Shown here piece after piece: positions 28,322-37,263 of a stretch of DNA of 64,000 nt (the first letter of the stretch is position 1; the number at the start of each line of letters is the position of its first letter). Source of the stretch: Thermococcus celer Vu 13 = JCM 8558 (GTDB lineage: Archaea; Methanobacteriota_B; Thermococci; Thermococcales; Thermococcaceae); the NCBI RefSeq assembly GCF_002214365.1, contig NZ_CP014854.1:434001-498000 (forward strand), written 5' to 3'. The notes beneath the pieces were generated by a model. That model saw nothing but the letters and a program-made list of their open reading frames with translations, ran no database searches and was not told the DNA's origin. The position numbers were made by a program, and so were the translations under genes.

Positions 28322-29581
28322 TCAGACCTCGGTTCCGATGTAAATGCCGTGCCTCGTCCTCACTATCCTCACCCTTATCCTGTCCCCAACCGCCGCGTCC
28401 GTGTTGACGACCTCTATAAGGCGGTCCCTCGCCCTGGCGAGCATCTCGCCCTTGATCCTGCCCGGCAAAACCACCTCAGCCTTGACCACCTCACCCGGAC
28501 GAAACGCCAGGGGGATGAACTCGCGCTTCTCCATCCCGAAGTGCTTCGGCTTCAGAACGAGGGGTCTCATCCCGGTTTTCTCCTCGAGCTTTCTGAGCCA
28601 GGCGTAGAACTCCTTGAAGGGAACCAGTTTTGCTATGGTCGGGTTCCTCCCGAACTTGTAAGGGATGTAGTTCTGGAAGCCGAGGGCCGGCCAGCGCTTT
28701 CCCGCCCCTATCCTCCTCGCGAACTCGACGAAGGCCTCGGCCTCGTCGTCGTTTATCCCAAAGATTATGACCGGTGCTATGAGAACGTCTATCCCGGCGT
28801 TGACCAGGGCCTCCGCCATGTCGAGGACGTGCTCGAGGTCGTAGCTCTTCATACCCATCAGCATCTTCGCCTTCTCCGGGTCGAGGGAGTGGAGGGAGAG
28901 GTTCACCCGGTCCAGCCCGGCCTCGGCCAGCTCTTCAACGAGCCTGTCGTTGAGCAGGGTTCCGTTGCTCTGCATCGAGATAACCGAGACGTTGGGGTGC
29001 TCGCGGAGGGCTTGCACCAGCTCCACCCTGAAGGGGTAGATTAAAGGCTCCCCCTGGCCGTCTATGTGGGCCTCGAGCCCCCTGCCCTTTATTCGCGCGA
29101 CCTCGTCGAACCACCTCATCAGGTAATCGACGTCAACGACGTAGTCGAGCTTTCTCGTCCTCGAGTACGGCCCCTCGTCAACGGAGCAGAAGATGCAGCT
29201 GAGGTTGCAGCCGCTCACTCCCCTGACCTGAATCAGGTTCGTTCCCCTGTCTATCAGCCCGAAGGCGTTGTAGCCGAGGAGGGGGACGTCCATGCCCCCG
29301 TGGATGTAAAGGACCTTCCTTCCGGTGTAACGGTTCCTGAGGAGTGCCCCGAGGTTGTTCTGGATGTAGATGGCGATGTACTTCTCGAGACCGGGGTAAT
29401 CCGTCTCGATCACCATGGCGCCGTCCTTCGCCGTTATCTCAGCTGATACCCGGTATCTCCGCCTGATGGCCCTGAAGAGCTCTTCCTTCTCAAAGTCCGC
29501 GTAGAGGGTCTCTCGCCAGATCAACCTGATGGTCTCACCGGTGTCCTCAAAGCTGGCGTTGGGGAGCCTGACTTCTACCAT
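28322..29581 (-). CDS. Radical SAM protein with C-terminal TRAM-like domain
   Basis: Radical S-adenosylmethionine enzyme of 419 residues. The cluster motif is CNLSCIFC (CX3CX2C) in VRGVSGCNLSCIFCSVDEG at about residue 125. Typical GQGEPLIYP and 'SMQSNGTLL' strands follow, then a C-terminal beta-barrel-like segment (about 365-419) with PGRIKGEMLARARDRLIEVV reminiscent of TRAM RNA-binding domains. An RNA or protein modification role is likely, but the reaction is unknown. ATG at 29581 starts MVEVRLPNA; a much longer upstream open frame overlaps the divergent ACT regulator and is rejected. Confidence 0.75.
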   Translation of the reverse strand: MVEVRLPNASFEDTGETIRLIWRETLYADFEKEELFRAIRRRYRVSAEITAKDGAMVIETDYPGLEKYIAIYIQNNLGALLRNRYTGRKVLYIHGGMDVPLLGYNAFGLIDRGTNLIQVRGVSGCNLSCIFCSVDEGPYSRTRKLDYVVDVDYLMRWFDEVARIKGRGLEAHIDGQGEPLIYPFRVELVQALREHPNVSVISMQSNGTLLNDRLVEELAEAGLDRVNLSLHSLDPEKAKMLMGMKSYDLEHVLDMAEALVNAGIDVLIAPVIIFGINDDEAEAFVEFARRIGAGKRWPALGFQNYIPYKFGRNPTIAKLVPFKEFYAWLRKLEEKTGMRPLVLKPKHFGMEKREFIPLAFRPGEVVKAEVVLPGRIKGEMLARARDRLIEVVNTDAAVGDRIRVRIVRTRHGIYIGTEV

Positions 29582-29683
29582 GTTCCCGAGTTCCCGGGGA
29601 ATCTTAAAAAAGCGCCGATGGATAAAAAATCCGGCCTTGATGAAACTTCGGGGCCTTTCTTCCCCAAAGGTTTTTAAAGGAAG

Positions 29684-29720
29684 GCCCGCTGGAACCATGC
29701 GGGCATGGAAACATTTTAAT
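29684..29720 (+). promoter_or_regulatory. Nested dyads next to the TATA element of the ACT-domain regulator gene
   Basis: GCCCGC (29684-29689) and GCGGGC (29699-29704) form a perfect 6-bp dyad. Within and beside it, CCATG and CATGG form a second dyad around CGGG. TATA-like ATTTTAATAT follows at about 29711-29720, so the dyads occupy the BRE/upstream position. A likely operator or activator site, possibly for the ACT regulator itself. Confidence 0.5.
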
Positions 29721-29764
29721 ATCATTGGATTAAAGGGTCTATTGATGAACTGATATGGGTGAGG

Positions 29765-30268
29765 ATGATGTGGGGGAAGATAGAGCACTACTTCGATGAA
29801 TACCCCGTCAGGAAGCAGATAGCCAAGACACTCCTCAGGTACGGTCTCAAGGTCTCGGAGGATATGAAGATCAAGGCCGGGGACATAGAGGTCCCGTACA
29901 CAAAGATCGCGAAGGCCATCGACGTTGACAGACGCGTTGTGAAGGAGACCGTGGGGATGATACTCAAGATACCCGAGCTGAAGGAGATATACACCAACCT
30001 CGAGCCGACGGTCCACATGAAGCACGTTGGCAGACACGTTGGATACGGCGTCATCGAGATAGAACCGGAACCGAGGGCCATAGGAATACTCGCGAAGATA
30101 GCCCAGAAGATAGCCGAGAAGGGCATCAACATAGTCCAGGTCGTCGCAGAGGATCCCGAACTGTACCCCGAGGCAACGCTCACGATAATCACGGAGAAGC
30201 CCATCCCGGGGGACCTCATCAACGAACTCTCCAAACTCGAGGGCGTCAAGAGGATATCCATCTACTGA
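29765..30268 (+). CDS. ACT-domain regulator of amino-acid metabolism (COG2150-like)
   Basis: About 167 residues: an N-terminal winged-helix-like part (about 1-75, with VPYTKIAKAIDVDRRVVKETV) and a C-terminal ACT domain (about 90-165: GYGVIEIEPEPRAIGILAKIAQKIAEKGINIVQVV by position). ACT domains bind amino acids; the family is annotated as amino-acid metabolism regulators. The start is at ATG 29765 or ATG 29768, both served by GGGTGAGG. The nested dyads at 29684-29704 are a candidate target. The gene is monocistronic, ending before a T-rich stretch. Confidence 0.8.
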   Translation: MMWGKIEHYFDEYPVRKQIAKTLLRYGLKVSEDMKIKAGDIEVPYTKIAKAIDVDRRVVKETVGMILKIPELKEIYTNLEPTVHMKHVGRHVGYGVIEIEPEPRAIGILAKIAQKIAEKGINIVQVVAEDPELYPEATLTIITEKPIPGDLINELSKLEGVKRISIY

Positions 30269-30284
30269 TGGCCCCCTTCTTTTT

Positions 30285-30310
30285 ATGAAATCTTCCATAT
30301 GAAATCTTCC
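30285..30310. repeat. Short tandem direct repeat, 14-bp period
   Basis: ATGAAATCTTCC occurs at 30285-30296 and again at 30299-30310, separated by AT, directly after the T-rich end of the ACT-regulator gene. No function is assigned. Confidence 0.7.
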
Positions 30311-30353
30311 TAATTTTCCCATTCGCCGTACTCAGATTTGGGAACTTTGTGGC

Positions 30354-30503
30354 GTTTTCAACTCCTGCGCCGTGAAGAACCCTTTTTAACATCAGAGGAC
30401 AAACCTGGGGCCCCCATTTTAACCAAACGTTTTAAACCTTTGTTCTTCGTAGGTAACGTTTATAAGCCATTGTTTTGAACCAAAAATTAGCTTCGTTTAA
30501 AAC
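30354..30503 (+). promoter_or_regulatory. mbx operon control region with a perfect extended SurR-type site
   Basis: AACCAAACGTTTTAAAC at 30421-30437 is, on the minus strand, an exact GTTn3AACn5GTT, the extended site described for the sulfur-response regulator SurR of Pyrococcus. Additional GTTn3AAC cores lie at 30354-30362, 30429-30437 (within the full site), 30472-30480 and 30495-30503. TATA-like GTTTATAAG is at 30458-30466, so sites lie on both sides of the core promoter. In Pyrococcus reduced SurR controls hydrogenase and mbx genes. Confidence 0.75.
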
Positions 30504-30543
30504 TCTGTGGAAGCACTTCCATCAACCTGTGGAGGGTTGCCGA

Positions 30544-31050
30544 ATGGGAGAGGCAAGCAAAATAAGCCGCTATCTGTACACGGTTATCGTGCTGTTCCTT
30601 ATATGGCTGTTCCTGACGGCCAGTTTGGACCCGCAGGAGCTGGAAGTTGGCCTGCTGCTGGCACTCATCGTTGGTGCCTTCACCTACGAGATATTCACCA
30701 CCAGCGGCCTCGCGAACCTCCATCCCAGGAGGGTCGTCTACGCCATAGCCTACGTTCCCTACTTCCTGTGGGCCATGATAATGGCGAACCTCGACGTCGC
30801 CTACAGGGTTCTGCATCCCAAGAGACCCATAAACCCGGGGATCGTTGAGTGCAAAACCGTTCTCAAGAGCGACGTGGGAAAGCTCGCCCTCGCGAACTCG
30901 ATAACGCTAACGCCCGGAACCATCACCCTTGACGTCGACGATGACAGGTACTTCATACACTGGATAAACGTCACGGACGACTCCGTTGAGGGCGCGTCCA
31001 TGAACATAACCGCCCCCTTTGAAAAGTTCCTGAAGGTGATCTTCGGATGA
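30544..31050 (+). CDS. mbxA: MbxA, MrpE-like subunit of membrane-bound sulfane-sulfur reductase
   Basis: MrpE-type membrane subunit (168 residues) of the Na+/H+ antiporter half of the MBX/MBS complex. Helices at about residues 10-30, 35-55 and 60-90 are followed by a cytoplasmic domain with VGKLALANSITLTPGTITLDVDDDRYFIHWI (by position about 113-143), diagnostic of MrpE. ATG at 30544 follows GGAGGGTTGCCGA; the frame extends upstream but would run into the control region. First gene of a 13-gene operon in which neighbours overlap by 4 bases (ATGA). Confidence 0.88.
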   Translation: MGEASKISRYLYTVIVLFLIWLFLTASLDPQELEVGLLLALIVGAFTYEIFTTSGLANLHPRRVVYAIAYVPYFLWAMIMANLDVAYRVLHPKRPINPGIVECKTVLKSDVGKLALANSITLTPGTITLDVDDDRYFIHWINVTDDSVEGASMNITAPFEKFLKVIFG

Positions 31051-31301
31051 TAGGGATAAACGTCTACCTCGCCCTGATAGCGATAGCGACGCTCCTCAGC
31101 ATGTACAGGGTCTTCGTGGGTCCCACCACTGCCGACAGGCTCGTCGCGGTTGACATCATGACGACCATAACCACCGGACTAATGGTTCTCTTCGCGCTCT
31201 ACTACAAGCGGATGATATTCCTCGACGTCGCGCTCGTTTACGCCATACTCGCCTTCGGTGGAGTCATAGCCTTCGCGCGCTACATGGAGGGAGGCCTATG
31301 A
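31047..31301 (+). CDS. mbxB: MbxB, MrpF-like subunit
   Basis: Small three-helix MrpF-type subunit, 84 residues, with RVFVGPTTADRLVAVDIMTTI, typical of MrpF/PhaF. It is part of the membrane antiporter module that couples electron transfer to ion (probably Na+) export. Start and stop overlap neighbours through ATGA, indicating translational coupling. Confidence 0.88.
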   Translation: MIGINVYLALIAIATLLSMYRVFVGPTTADRLVAVDIMTTITTGLMVLFALYYKRMIFLDVALVYAILAFGGVIAFARYMEGGL

Positions 31302-31702
31302 ACGCGCTCACGGCCACGGGTGAAGCTCTCGTCCTCATCGGAACGTTCTTCTACTTCCTATCGGCCCTCGGTCTCATCAGGATGCCCGACGTCTACAACA
31401 GGATGCAGACCTCCACCAAGAGCGCCACCCTCGGCTCGCTCGGTGTTATGCTCGGCGTCGGAATCTGGGCTCTCGGAACGGACTTCGGAAACGTCGCCTG
31501 GCTCACCAAGACCATAACCATCGCGATCTTTCTCCTGCTGACCAACCCGATAAGCGCTCACACGCTCATAAGGGCCGCCTACAAGAGCGGCATCCCCCTG
31601 TGGGAGGGCAGTGTAGTTGACAGGTACCGCGAGCACCTCGAGAGCAGGAAGGCAGAGGTTGAAGAAGCGGAGAAAACCCCCGAGGAGGGTGGTGAGGAAT
31701 GA
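31298..31702 (+). CDS. mbxC: MbxC, MrpG-like subunit
   Basis: MrpG-type subunit of 134 residues with three helices. Signature sequence is GLIRMPDVYNRMQTSTKSATLGSLGVMLG, with TNPISAHTLIRAAYKSG following (about residues 84-100). The charged C-terminal tail (about 110-134) is cytoplasmic. Overlaps mbxB and mbxD by 4 bases each. Confidence 0.88.
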   Translation: MNALTATGEALVLIGTFFYFLSALGLIRMPDVYNRMQTSTKSATLGSLGVMLGVGIWALGTDFGNVAWLTKTITIAIFLLLTNPISAHTLIRAAYKSGIPLWEGSVVDRYREHLESRKAEVEEAEKTPEEGGEE

Positions 31703-31983
31703 ACGCGATAGCCATTATCGAGTACCTAATAGTTGGTATAATGATACTCTCCGCGGTACTCGCGGTGGAGTGGAGGGACCTGCTGGCGGCCGCCGTCGGA
31801 ATGGCCGCGGTGAGCCTGTTCGCCTCGATACTGTTCTTCATGTTGCAGGCGCCGGACGTCGCGATGACGGAGGCGGCTATAGGCGCGGCCCTCAGTGCGG
31901 CGGTGTTCATCTTCGCGATAAAGAGAACCCAGCGCTTTGAGACGGAGGAAGAGGAGAAGCCCGGCTGGTGGGTGAGGTGGTGA
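31699..31983 (+). CDS. mbxD: MbxD, MrpB/MnhB-N-like (DUF4040-type) subunit
   Basis: Membrane subunit of 94 residues, three helices, with AVEWRDLLAAAVGMAAVSLFAS and APDVAMTEAAIGAALSAAVFIFAI (positions 16-37 and 52-75), the conserved block found in the MrpA C-terminal region and in MbhD. It is part of the ion-translocating membrane arm. Separated by only 2 bases from mbxF. Confidence 0.85.
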   Translation: MNAIAIIEYLIVGIMILSAVLAVEWRDLLAAAVGMAAVSLFASILFFMLQAPDVAMTEAAIGAALSAAVFIFAIKRTQRFETEEEEKPGWWVRW

Positions 31984-31985
31984 AG

Positions 31986-32693
31986 ATGCTCAAGCGCTCG
32001 CTTGCGATACTCACGCTCCTCATAATCGGCTACTGGCTCGCCCAGGGCCTCGCAGGGGTGCCCTTCGGCCAGGACAGGATGCTCGTCGGACACTACTACC
32101 TCGAGCACGTGAAGGAGCAGACCGGCGCGGTCAACGCGGTAACCGCCATAGTCGTCAACTACCGTGGTTTCGATACGCTCGGTGAGGTCACCGTCCTGTT
32201 CATAGCCTCAACCGGTGTCGCCGCCCTCCTCTGGAGGAAAAAGAAGAAGAGGAGCGCCAAGACTGAGGGCTCTGTGGTCCTCACAACCGGAACGAGACTT
32301 TTGGTTCCCTTCGTGATACTCTTCGGTTCGTACATCTTCATCCACGGGCACCTCACCCCGGGCGGAGGATTCCCCGGTGGAGCCACCATAGCGACGGGCT
32401 TCCTCCTGCTGTACATGGCCTTCACGACCTACGAGATACCCCACAGGGGCTTCGAGAAGACCGAAGGAATCGCCGGAATGAGCTACGTCCTCGTGGGCCT
32501 CATCGGCCTTGGAATAGGCGGTTACTTCCTCTTCGACTGGATATGGCAGACCTGGCAGTTAGGCACTGACAACATCGGCAGGCTGTTCAGCGGCGGCTTC
32601 ATACCGATAATCTACATCCTGATAGGAATCAAGGTCGGCACGGAGCTCAGCGGAATCATCGACAACATGGTGAAGGAGGAGGTGAGCGAATGA
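31986..32693 (+). CDS. mbxF: MbxF, fused MbhE/MbhF-like MrpB subunit
   Basis: Protein of 235 residues. The N-terminal part (about 1-85) resembles MbhE: FDTLGEVTVLFIASTGVAALL. The rest (about 95-235) resembles MrpB/MbhF: GTRLLVPFVILFGSYIFIHGHLTPGGGFPGGATIATGFLL (by position). The two are separate genes in mbh-type operons but one gene in mbx operons, supporting the MBX assignment. ATG at 31986 follows GAGGTGGTGAAG, within the end of mbxD. Confidence 0.88.
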   Translation: MLKRSLAILTLLIIGYWLAQGLAGVPFGQDRMLVGHYYLEHVKEQTGAVNAVTAIVVNYRGFDTLGEVTVLFIASTGVAALLWRKKKKRSAKTEGSVVLTTGTRLLVPFVILFGSYIFIHGHLTPGGGFPGGATIATGFLLLYMAFTTYEIPHRGFEKTEGIAGMSYVLVGLIGLGIGGYFLFDWIWQTWQLGTDNIGRLFSGGFIPIIYILIGIKVGTELSGIIDNMVKEEVSE

Positions 32694-33034
32694 TCAGCGT
32701 CTACTACTTCGGTGCCATCTCGCTCATCCTCATAGGCCTCTACGCCGTCCTCGTCAAGAAGAACCTGCTCAAGATACTCATAGGGCTGAGCATAATGGAG
32801 ACCGGTGTCAACCTTCTCCTCATCAGCATCGGTTACGTCTCGGGGAGGAGCGCACCAATACTGAGCGAGGGGATCGGGCCGAACCAGGCAGTTGACCCGA
32901 TACCGCAGGCCCTCGTCCTCACGGCCATAGTCATAGGCGTAGCAACCACCGCAATGGCCCTTAGCGTCGCCATGCTGATTTACGAGAAGTATGGAACGCT
33001 CAACATCGAGGAGATAAGGAGGTTGAGAGGATGA
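32690..33034 (+). CDS. mbxG: MbxG, MrpC/NuoK-like subunit
   Basis: Three-helix NuoK/MrpC-type subunit of 114 residues with LIGLSIMETGVNLLLISIGYVSG and the conserved DPIPQALVLTAIVIGVATTAMALSVAM (about residues 68-95). Such subunits carry the acidic residues of the proton/sodium path (Glu in IMETG). Overlaps both neighbours by ATGA. Confidence 0.92.
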   Translation: MISVYYFGAISLILIGLYAVLVKKNLLKILIGLSIMETGVNLLLISIGYVSGRSAPILSEGIGPNQAVDPIPQALVLTAIVIGVATTAMALSVAMLIYEKYGTLNIEEIRRLRG

Positions 33035-34518
33035 ACGGACAGTACGCCTCCCTGCTCATAGCTTTGCCTCTCATAAGCGCGTTCTTCGTGCCCCTGATCA
33101 AGGGCGCCGGAAAGAACGCCATCAAGTCATACCTCGTGCTGATAACGGCCCTTCAAACCGGAGTGGCCGCGTGGGTGTTCCAGGAGGTTTACTCCACAGG
33201 GAAGCCGATGATCGTCATGGCGGGTGGCTGGAAACCGCCCGTTGGAATCAACCTCTACATCGGCCACTTCGCGGCGCTGTTCGTGCTGATAGTAGCGGCC
33301 GTCAGCTTCCTGATGGCGATCTTCAGCTTCAAAGCGGTTAACGTCGAGCCGATAGACAAGTACGCCATGCTGTTCCTGCTCCTCATGCTCGGTGCGACGG
33401 GCATGATAGCGACGGGCGATATCTTCAACCTCTTCGTCTTCATGGAGATAACCTCAATCAGCGCCTACGCCCTCACGGCCTACAACAAGACCGGAGAGGC
33501 GGCCGAGGCCTCGATGAAGTACATAGTCCTCGGCGGAATCGGCTCGAGCTTCTTCCTCGTAGGAGTGGCTCTGATCTACGGCGCCCTCGGAACCCTCAAC
33601 ATGGCCCAGATAGCCCAGCTCGCCTCAACGCTGAACCCGACCGTCGCCCAGGTGGGACTGGCGCTGGTAGTCTTCGGCCTGGCGGTTGAAGCCGAGATCT
33701 TCCCGCTCAACGCGTGGGCACCTGACGCCTACCAGGCGGCACCCCACCCGATAACGGTGATGTTCTCGGCCTTCGTCGTCAAAGCGGGCCTCTACGCCAT
33801 GGCCAGGATCGTCTACCTCATGAAGGACGTCGGGAGCTGGAGTTCGATCCTCAAACTGCTCGTCATCCTGGCGACCCTCACGGTCATCGTTGCAGAGCTT
33901 GCCGCACTCAGGCAGAGGAACGTCAAGAGGATGATAGCCTACTCGAGCATATCCCAGATAGGTCTTATCGCCCTCGCCTTCGCTCTCGGAACCCAGAGCG
34001 GCGTCGATGCAGGGGTATTTCACATGATAAACCACGCCATAGTCAAGGCCCTCCTCTTCTTGGCCGTGGGCTACGTTGCGGTGGCCCTCGGTGGGGCGGA
34101 GATGGAGAACTTCAGGGGGCTCGGAAAGAGGATGCCCGTCACGGCCTTCACCATATCCGTTGGCGCCATAGCCACCGTCGGGGTACCGCTGTTCAACATC
34201 TTCTGGAGCAAGATAAGGATAATACTCGCGACGCTCTCGGTCGGCTACACCTGGGCCGCCGCGCTCGTTCTGGCGGCGAGCGTTGTGGAGGCGGTCTATT
34301 ACTTCAGGCTGCTCCACGTCATATGGTTCGAGGGGACCGGCGAGAGGATGCACGAGAACATGGCGATGGGCATCATGTTGCTGTTCCTCGCCGCGCTGGT
34401 TATCGTCATTGGGGTCTATCCAAGCTACGCCTGGAACCTCGCCCAGAAGGCTGGAAACGACATCTTCAACGTCGCCCAGTACGTTAAGAACGTACCACTG
34501 ATGGGGGTGGGAGCATGA
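33031..34518 (+). CDS. mbxH: MbxH, MrpD/NuoN-like antiporter subunit
   Basis: Antiporter-like subunit of about 14 helices (495 residues). The key features are the MEITSISAYAL segment with the functional glutamate, PLNAWAPDAYQAAPHPITVMFSAFVVKAGLYAM and SSISQIGLIALAFALG (about residues 308-323). It is the main ion-pumping element of the membrane arm. An additional homologue (mbxH') follows directly, the arrangement specific to mbx and not mbh operons. Confidence 0.93.
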   Translation: MNGQYASLLIALPLISAFFVPLIKGAGKNAIKSYLVLITALQTGVAAWVFQEVYSTGKPMIVMAGGWKPPVGINLYIGHFAALFVLIVAAVSFLMAIFSFKAVNVEPIDKYAMLFLLLMLGATGMIATGDIFNLFVFMEITSISAYALTAYNKTGEAAEASMKYIVLGGIGSSFFLVGVALIYGALGTLNMAQIAQLASTLNPTVAQVGLALVVFGLAVEAEIFPLNAWAPDAYQAAPHPITVMFSAFVVKAGLYAMARIVYLMKDVGSWSSILKLLVILATLTVIVAELAALRQRNVKRMIAYSSISQIGLIALAFALGTQSGVDAGVFHMINHAIVKALLFLAVGYVAVALGGAEMENFRGLGKRMPVTAFTISVGAIATVGVPLFNIFWSKIRIILATLSVGYTWAAALVLAASVVEAVYYFRLLHVIWFEGTGERMHENMAMGIMLLFLAALVIVIGVYPSYAWNLAQKAGNDIFNVAQYVKNVPLMGVGA

Positions 34519-36359
34519 GCAACGAACTCCTTATCATACTTCTTAGCCCATTAATAGCGGGAGTCCTGGCATGGGTGCTCGATATAAAGGGAGTTAGAGA
34601 ACTCATCGGCCTCGTGGGTGCCGCCGTGCCGGTGGCCTACCTCGCCAAGCTTTACTCAACTGTTACAAATGAGGCCATCACCTATTCGATCAAGGTGAGC
34701 GGTTTCAACCTTGGATTCCAGCTCAACACCATAACCTGGTACTTCGCGGCCATAGCCTCACTCGTGGGGCTCGCGATGGCCCTCGGCATGGTCTCCACCT
34801 CAAAGAGCTCCTACGACTGGCTCTTCGCGCTCATGAGCTACACGGGAGTCCTCGGGGTCTTCCTGAGCCAGGACTTCGTGGGCTTCTTCCTGTTCTGGGA
34901 GATAATGACCTTCGCCAGCTTCATGATGGTCCTCAAGAGGAACAGGCACGAGTCACTAAAGTACTTCGTGCTGAGCGTCATTGGAGCCTACTCGATGCTG
35001 ATAGCGATAGGCATCCTGTACGCCAAGACCGGAGCCCTCGACTTCGCCACGATAGGCAAAGTTCTCTACATGGACGCGAGCCTCGGAACGATAGGCACCG
35101 GTGAAACGGCCCTCATCTTCGGGCTGTTGCTTGCGGCCTTCGGTGTCAAGGCGGGTATGTTCCCGCTCTATGTCTGGGCACCGGGAGCGTACAGCGAGAA
35201 CGACCAGAGCTACACCGCCTTCTTCAGCGGCGTCCTCAGCAAAGCCGGGGTCTACGGTTTCCTCCTGCTCTACATGCTTATGTTCTACAAACTCTACGCG
35301 GCCCTGGGGACGTTCCACGGACACATGACGTTCGCGTACATAATAGCCTGGCTGGGCGCCATAACCGTCGTGGTGGCGAGCTTCCTCGCGGTTCTCCAGG
35401 AGGATATCAGGAAGCTCTTCGCCTACTCGTCCATCGGGCAGGTCGGTTACATACTGCTCGCCTTCGGAATCGGAAGTGGCCTCGGCTTCGCTGGAGGTCT
35501 CTTCCACGTGCTCAGCCACGCGGTCTTCAAGGGCCTCTTCTGGCTGGTGACCGCGGCCATAATCCTCAGGACTGGAAAGACCCAGTTCAAGGACATGGGC
35601 GGCCTCGCCGAGAAGATGCCCTACACGTTCGCGATGGGCATGATAGCGGTCCTGAGCCTCGCGGGCATCCCCCCGATGGCGGGCTTCGCGAGCAAGTGGC
35701 TCATCTACGAGGCGGCCATAAGCGCCCACATGCCGCTCGTCGCTGGTTCAATATTCCTCGGAAGCGCCCTGGCCTTCGCCTACGTCGTCAGGTTCCTCTA
35801 CGCCGTCTGGTTCGGCCAGAGGCCAAGCGACCTTGAGGACGTTAAGGAAGCTCCACTCCCGCTCCTGATAGCCATGACGGTACTCGCCATCCCGAACGTG
35901 CTCTTCGGTGTTGCACCGGGAATTGTCACGGGGTACATCAACAAGATGCTCGGAGGAGAAGTCGTTACCGGCAACTACTACAAGCTGGTCACGCCCACGG
36001 GAACCTACAACGCCCTGCTCATAGCGATAGTCCTTGTAATCGGTTTAGCCATAGCCGGGCTTGTATACCTCTACGGGGCAAAGGTGAGGAAGATAAAGGT
36101 GACGAACACCTATCAGTCGGGTAACCCGGTCACCGAGGAGTTCAACCTCAGCATCAGGAAGAACTTCTACAGGCCGCTGGCAGAGGCCCTCGGTTTCTGG
36201 CTCAGGTACAGCTGGGACAGGTTCTACGAGCGCCTTGCCGGTGTGGTGGAGGATTTCGCGGATACGCTGAGGGAGAGTTCCTACAACGGCAACGTCCAGA
36301 GCTACTCGTGGTACCTCGCGATAATACTGCTGATACTCGCGCTGTGGGGGGTGTTGTGA
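34515..36359 (+). CDS. mbxH': MbxH', second MrpD/NuoL-like antiporter subunit
   Basis: Second antiporter-like subunit, 614 residues. It has FWEIMTFASFMMVLKRN, PLYVWAPGAYSENDQSYTAFFSGVLSKAGVYGFLLLY (about 217-253), SSIGQVGYILLAFGIG, and a longer C-terminal extension (about residues 490-614) with additional helices, as in NuoL-type subunits with a lateral helix. Duplication of H distinguishes MBX/MBS from MBH. Stop and the next start abut (TGAATG). Confidence 0.93.
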   Translation: MSNELLIILLSPLIAGVLAWVLDIKGVRELIGLVGAAVPVAYLAKLYSTVTNEAITYSIKVSGFNLGFQLNTITWYFAAIASLVGLAMALGMVSTSKSSYDWLFALMSYTGVLGVFLSQDFVGFFLFWEIMTFASFMMVLKRNRHESLKYFVLSVIGAYSMLIAIGILYAKTGALDFATIGKVLYMDASLGTIGTGETALIFGLLLAAFGVKAGMFPLYVWAPGAYSENDQSYTAFFSGVLSKAGVYGFLLLYMLMFYKLYAALGTFHGHMTFAYIIAWLGAITVVVASFLAVLQEDIRKLFAYSSIGQVGYILLAFGIGSGLGFAGGLFHVLSHAVFKGLFWLVTAAIILRTGKTQFKDMGGLAEKMPYTFAMGMIAVLSLAGIPPMAGFASKWLIYEAAISAHMPLVAGSIFLGSALAFAYVVRFLYAVWFGQRPSDLEDVKEAPLPLLIAMTVLAIPNVLFGVAPGIVTGYINKMLGGEVVTGNYYKLVTPTGTYNALLIAIVLVIGLAIAGLVYLYGAKVRKIKVTNTYQSGNPVTEEFNLSIRKNFYRPLAEALGFWLRYSWDRFYERLAGVVEDFADTLRESSYNGNVQSYSWYLAIILLILALWGVL

Positions 36360-37253
36360 ATGGTCAACTGGATGCTCAGCCTTGAGGTCATTGGGATACT
36401 GATCTACGCCACCATCGTGGGATTCATATTCATGGGTATCGAGAGGAAAGCGATGGCGAGGATACAGCGCCGCGTCGGACCGCCCATTTACCAGCCGATA
36501 ATAGACACCCTCAAACTGCTCGGAAAGAAGGAGAGCGTGAGCCACGGCATCATCTACGACTTTGGACCGGTGTTCGCCCTCGGGGCCACCATCCTCGCGC
36601 TCCTCTTCCTCCCCATCGCGAACTTCAGGCTCTTCAGCACCAACGCCGATTTGATAGTCGTGGCCTACCTCCTCGAGGTGCCGATGCTCGGAATAATGCT
36701 GGGTGCCATGAGCTCAGGCAACCCCTACTCCGCCCTCGGTGTTCAGCGTGGCCTGCTCACCATGGTGGCTATGCAGCTGCCCTACGGTCTGGCTTTAATA
36801 GCCCTCGTCCAGCACTGGGGAACCTTCAAGCTTAACGAGCTGGTGGCGCTCCAGCAGGCCCACGGGTGGAGCATCCTGGTTCCGGCACTGTTCCTTGCCA
36901 TGATAGTCTTCGACATAGTCTTCCAGGCGATGCTGGGCCTCGAGCCCTTCGACATCATAACAGCCCCGGCGGAAATCTCCATGGGTCCGATGGTCGAGTA
37001 CGGCGGCAAGCATGCGGCCCTGCTCTTCACCCAGCACGCGGTTCAGCTCTTCGCGGAGACGGCGTTCTTTACAATACTCTTCCTCGGCGGTGCAAGCAAC
37101 CTCCTCGAGCTCTTCATCAAACAGCTGGCGGTGCTCTTCATAGCGATATTCGTGGCCAGCATCTACCCGAGGTTCACCATCGACCAGGCCGCGAAGTTCT
37201 TCTGGAAGTGGCCGACGATACTCGGAATAATAGCCGTCCTGTTGACGATGTGA
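36360..37253 (+). CDS. mbxM: MbxM, NuoH-like membrane subunit
   Basis: Homologue of complex I NuoH and MbhM (297 residues, about 8 helices), which links the peripheral redox arm to the membrane arm. Conserved GIERKAMARIQRRVGPPIYQPIIDTLKLLGKK lies at about residues 24-56, with FDIVFQAMLGLEPFDIITAPAEISMGPMVEYGGKHAAL at about 180-222 (by position). Its position before mbxJ, instead of near the operon end, is the mbx order. Confidence 0.92.
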   Translation: MVNWMLSLEVIGILIYATIVGFIFMGIERKAMARIQRRVGPPIYQPIIDTLKLLGKKESVSHGIIYDFGPVFALGATILALLFLPIANFRLFSTNADLIVVAYLLEVPMLGIMLGAMSSGNPYSALGVQRGLLTMVAMQLPYGLALIALVQHWGTFKLNELVALQQAHGWSILVPALFLAMIVFDIVFQAMLGLEPFDIITAPAEISMGPMVEYGGKHAALLFTQHAVQLFAETAFFTILFLGGASNLLELFIKQLAVLFIAIFVASIYPRFTIDQAAKFFWKWPTILGIIAVLLTM

Positions 37254-37263
37254 GGTGATGTGG

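Noticed and set aside
29640-29758. C/D box sRNA suggested by TTGATGA near 29648 and TTGATGAACTGA near 29740
   Set aside because: The intervening D', C' and D boxes are missing or wrongly spaced, and the stretch is explained as the promoter of the ACT regulator.
29582-30322. N-terminal extension of the radical SAM protein to 666 residues
   Set aside because: The extension is antisense to the ACT-domain regulator and lacks a ribosome binding site; ATG at 29581 gives a protein starting where homology-like sequence begins.
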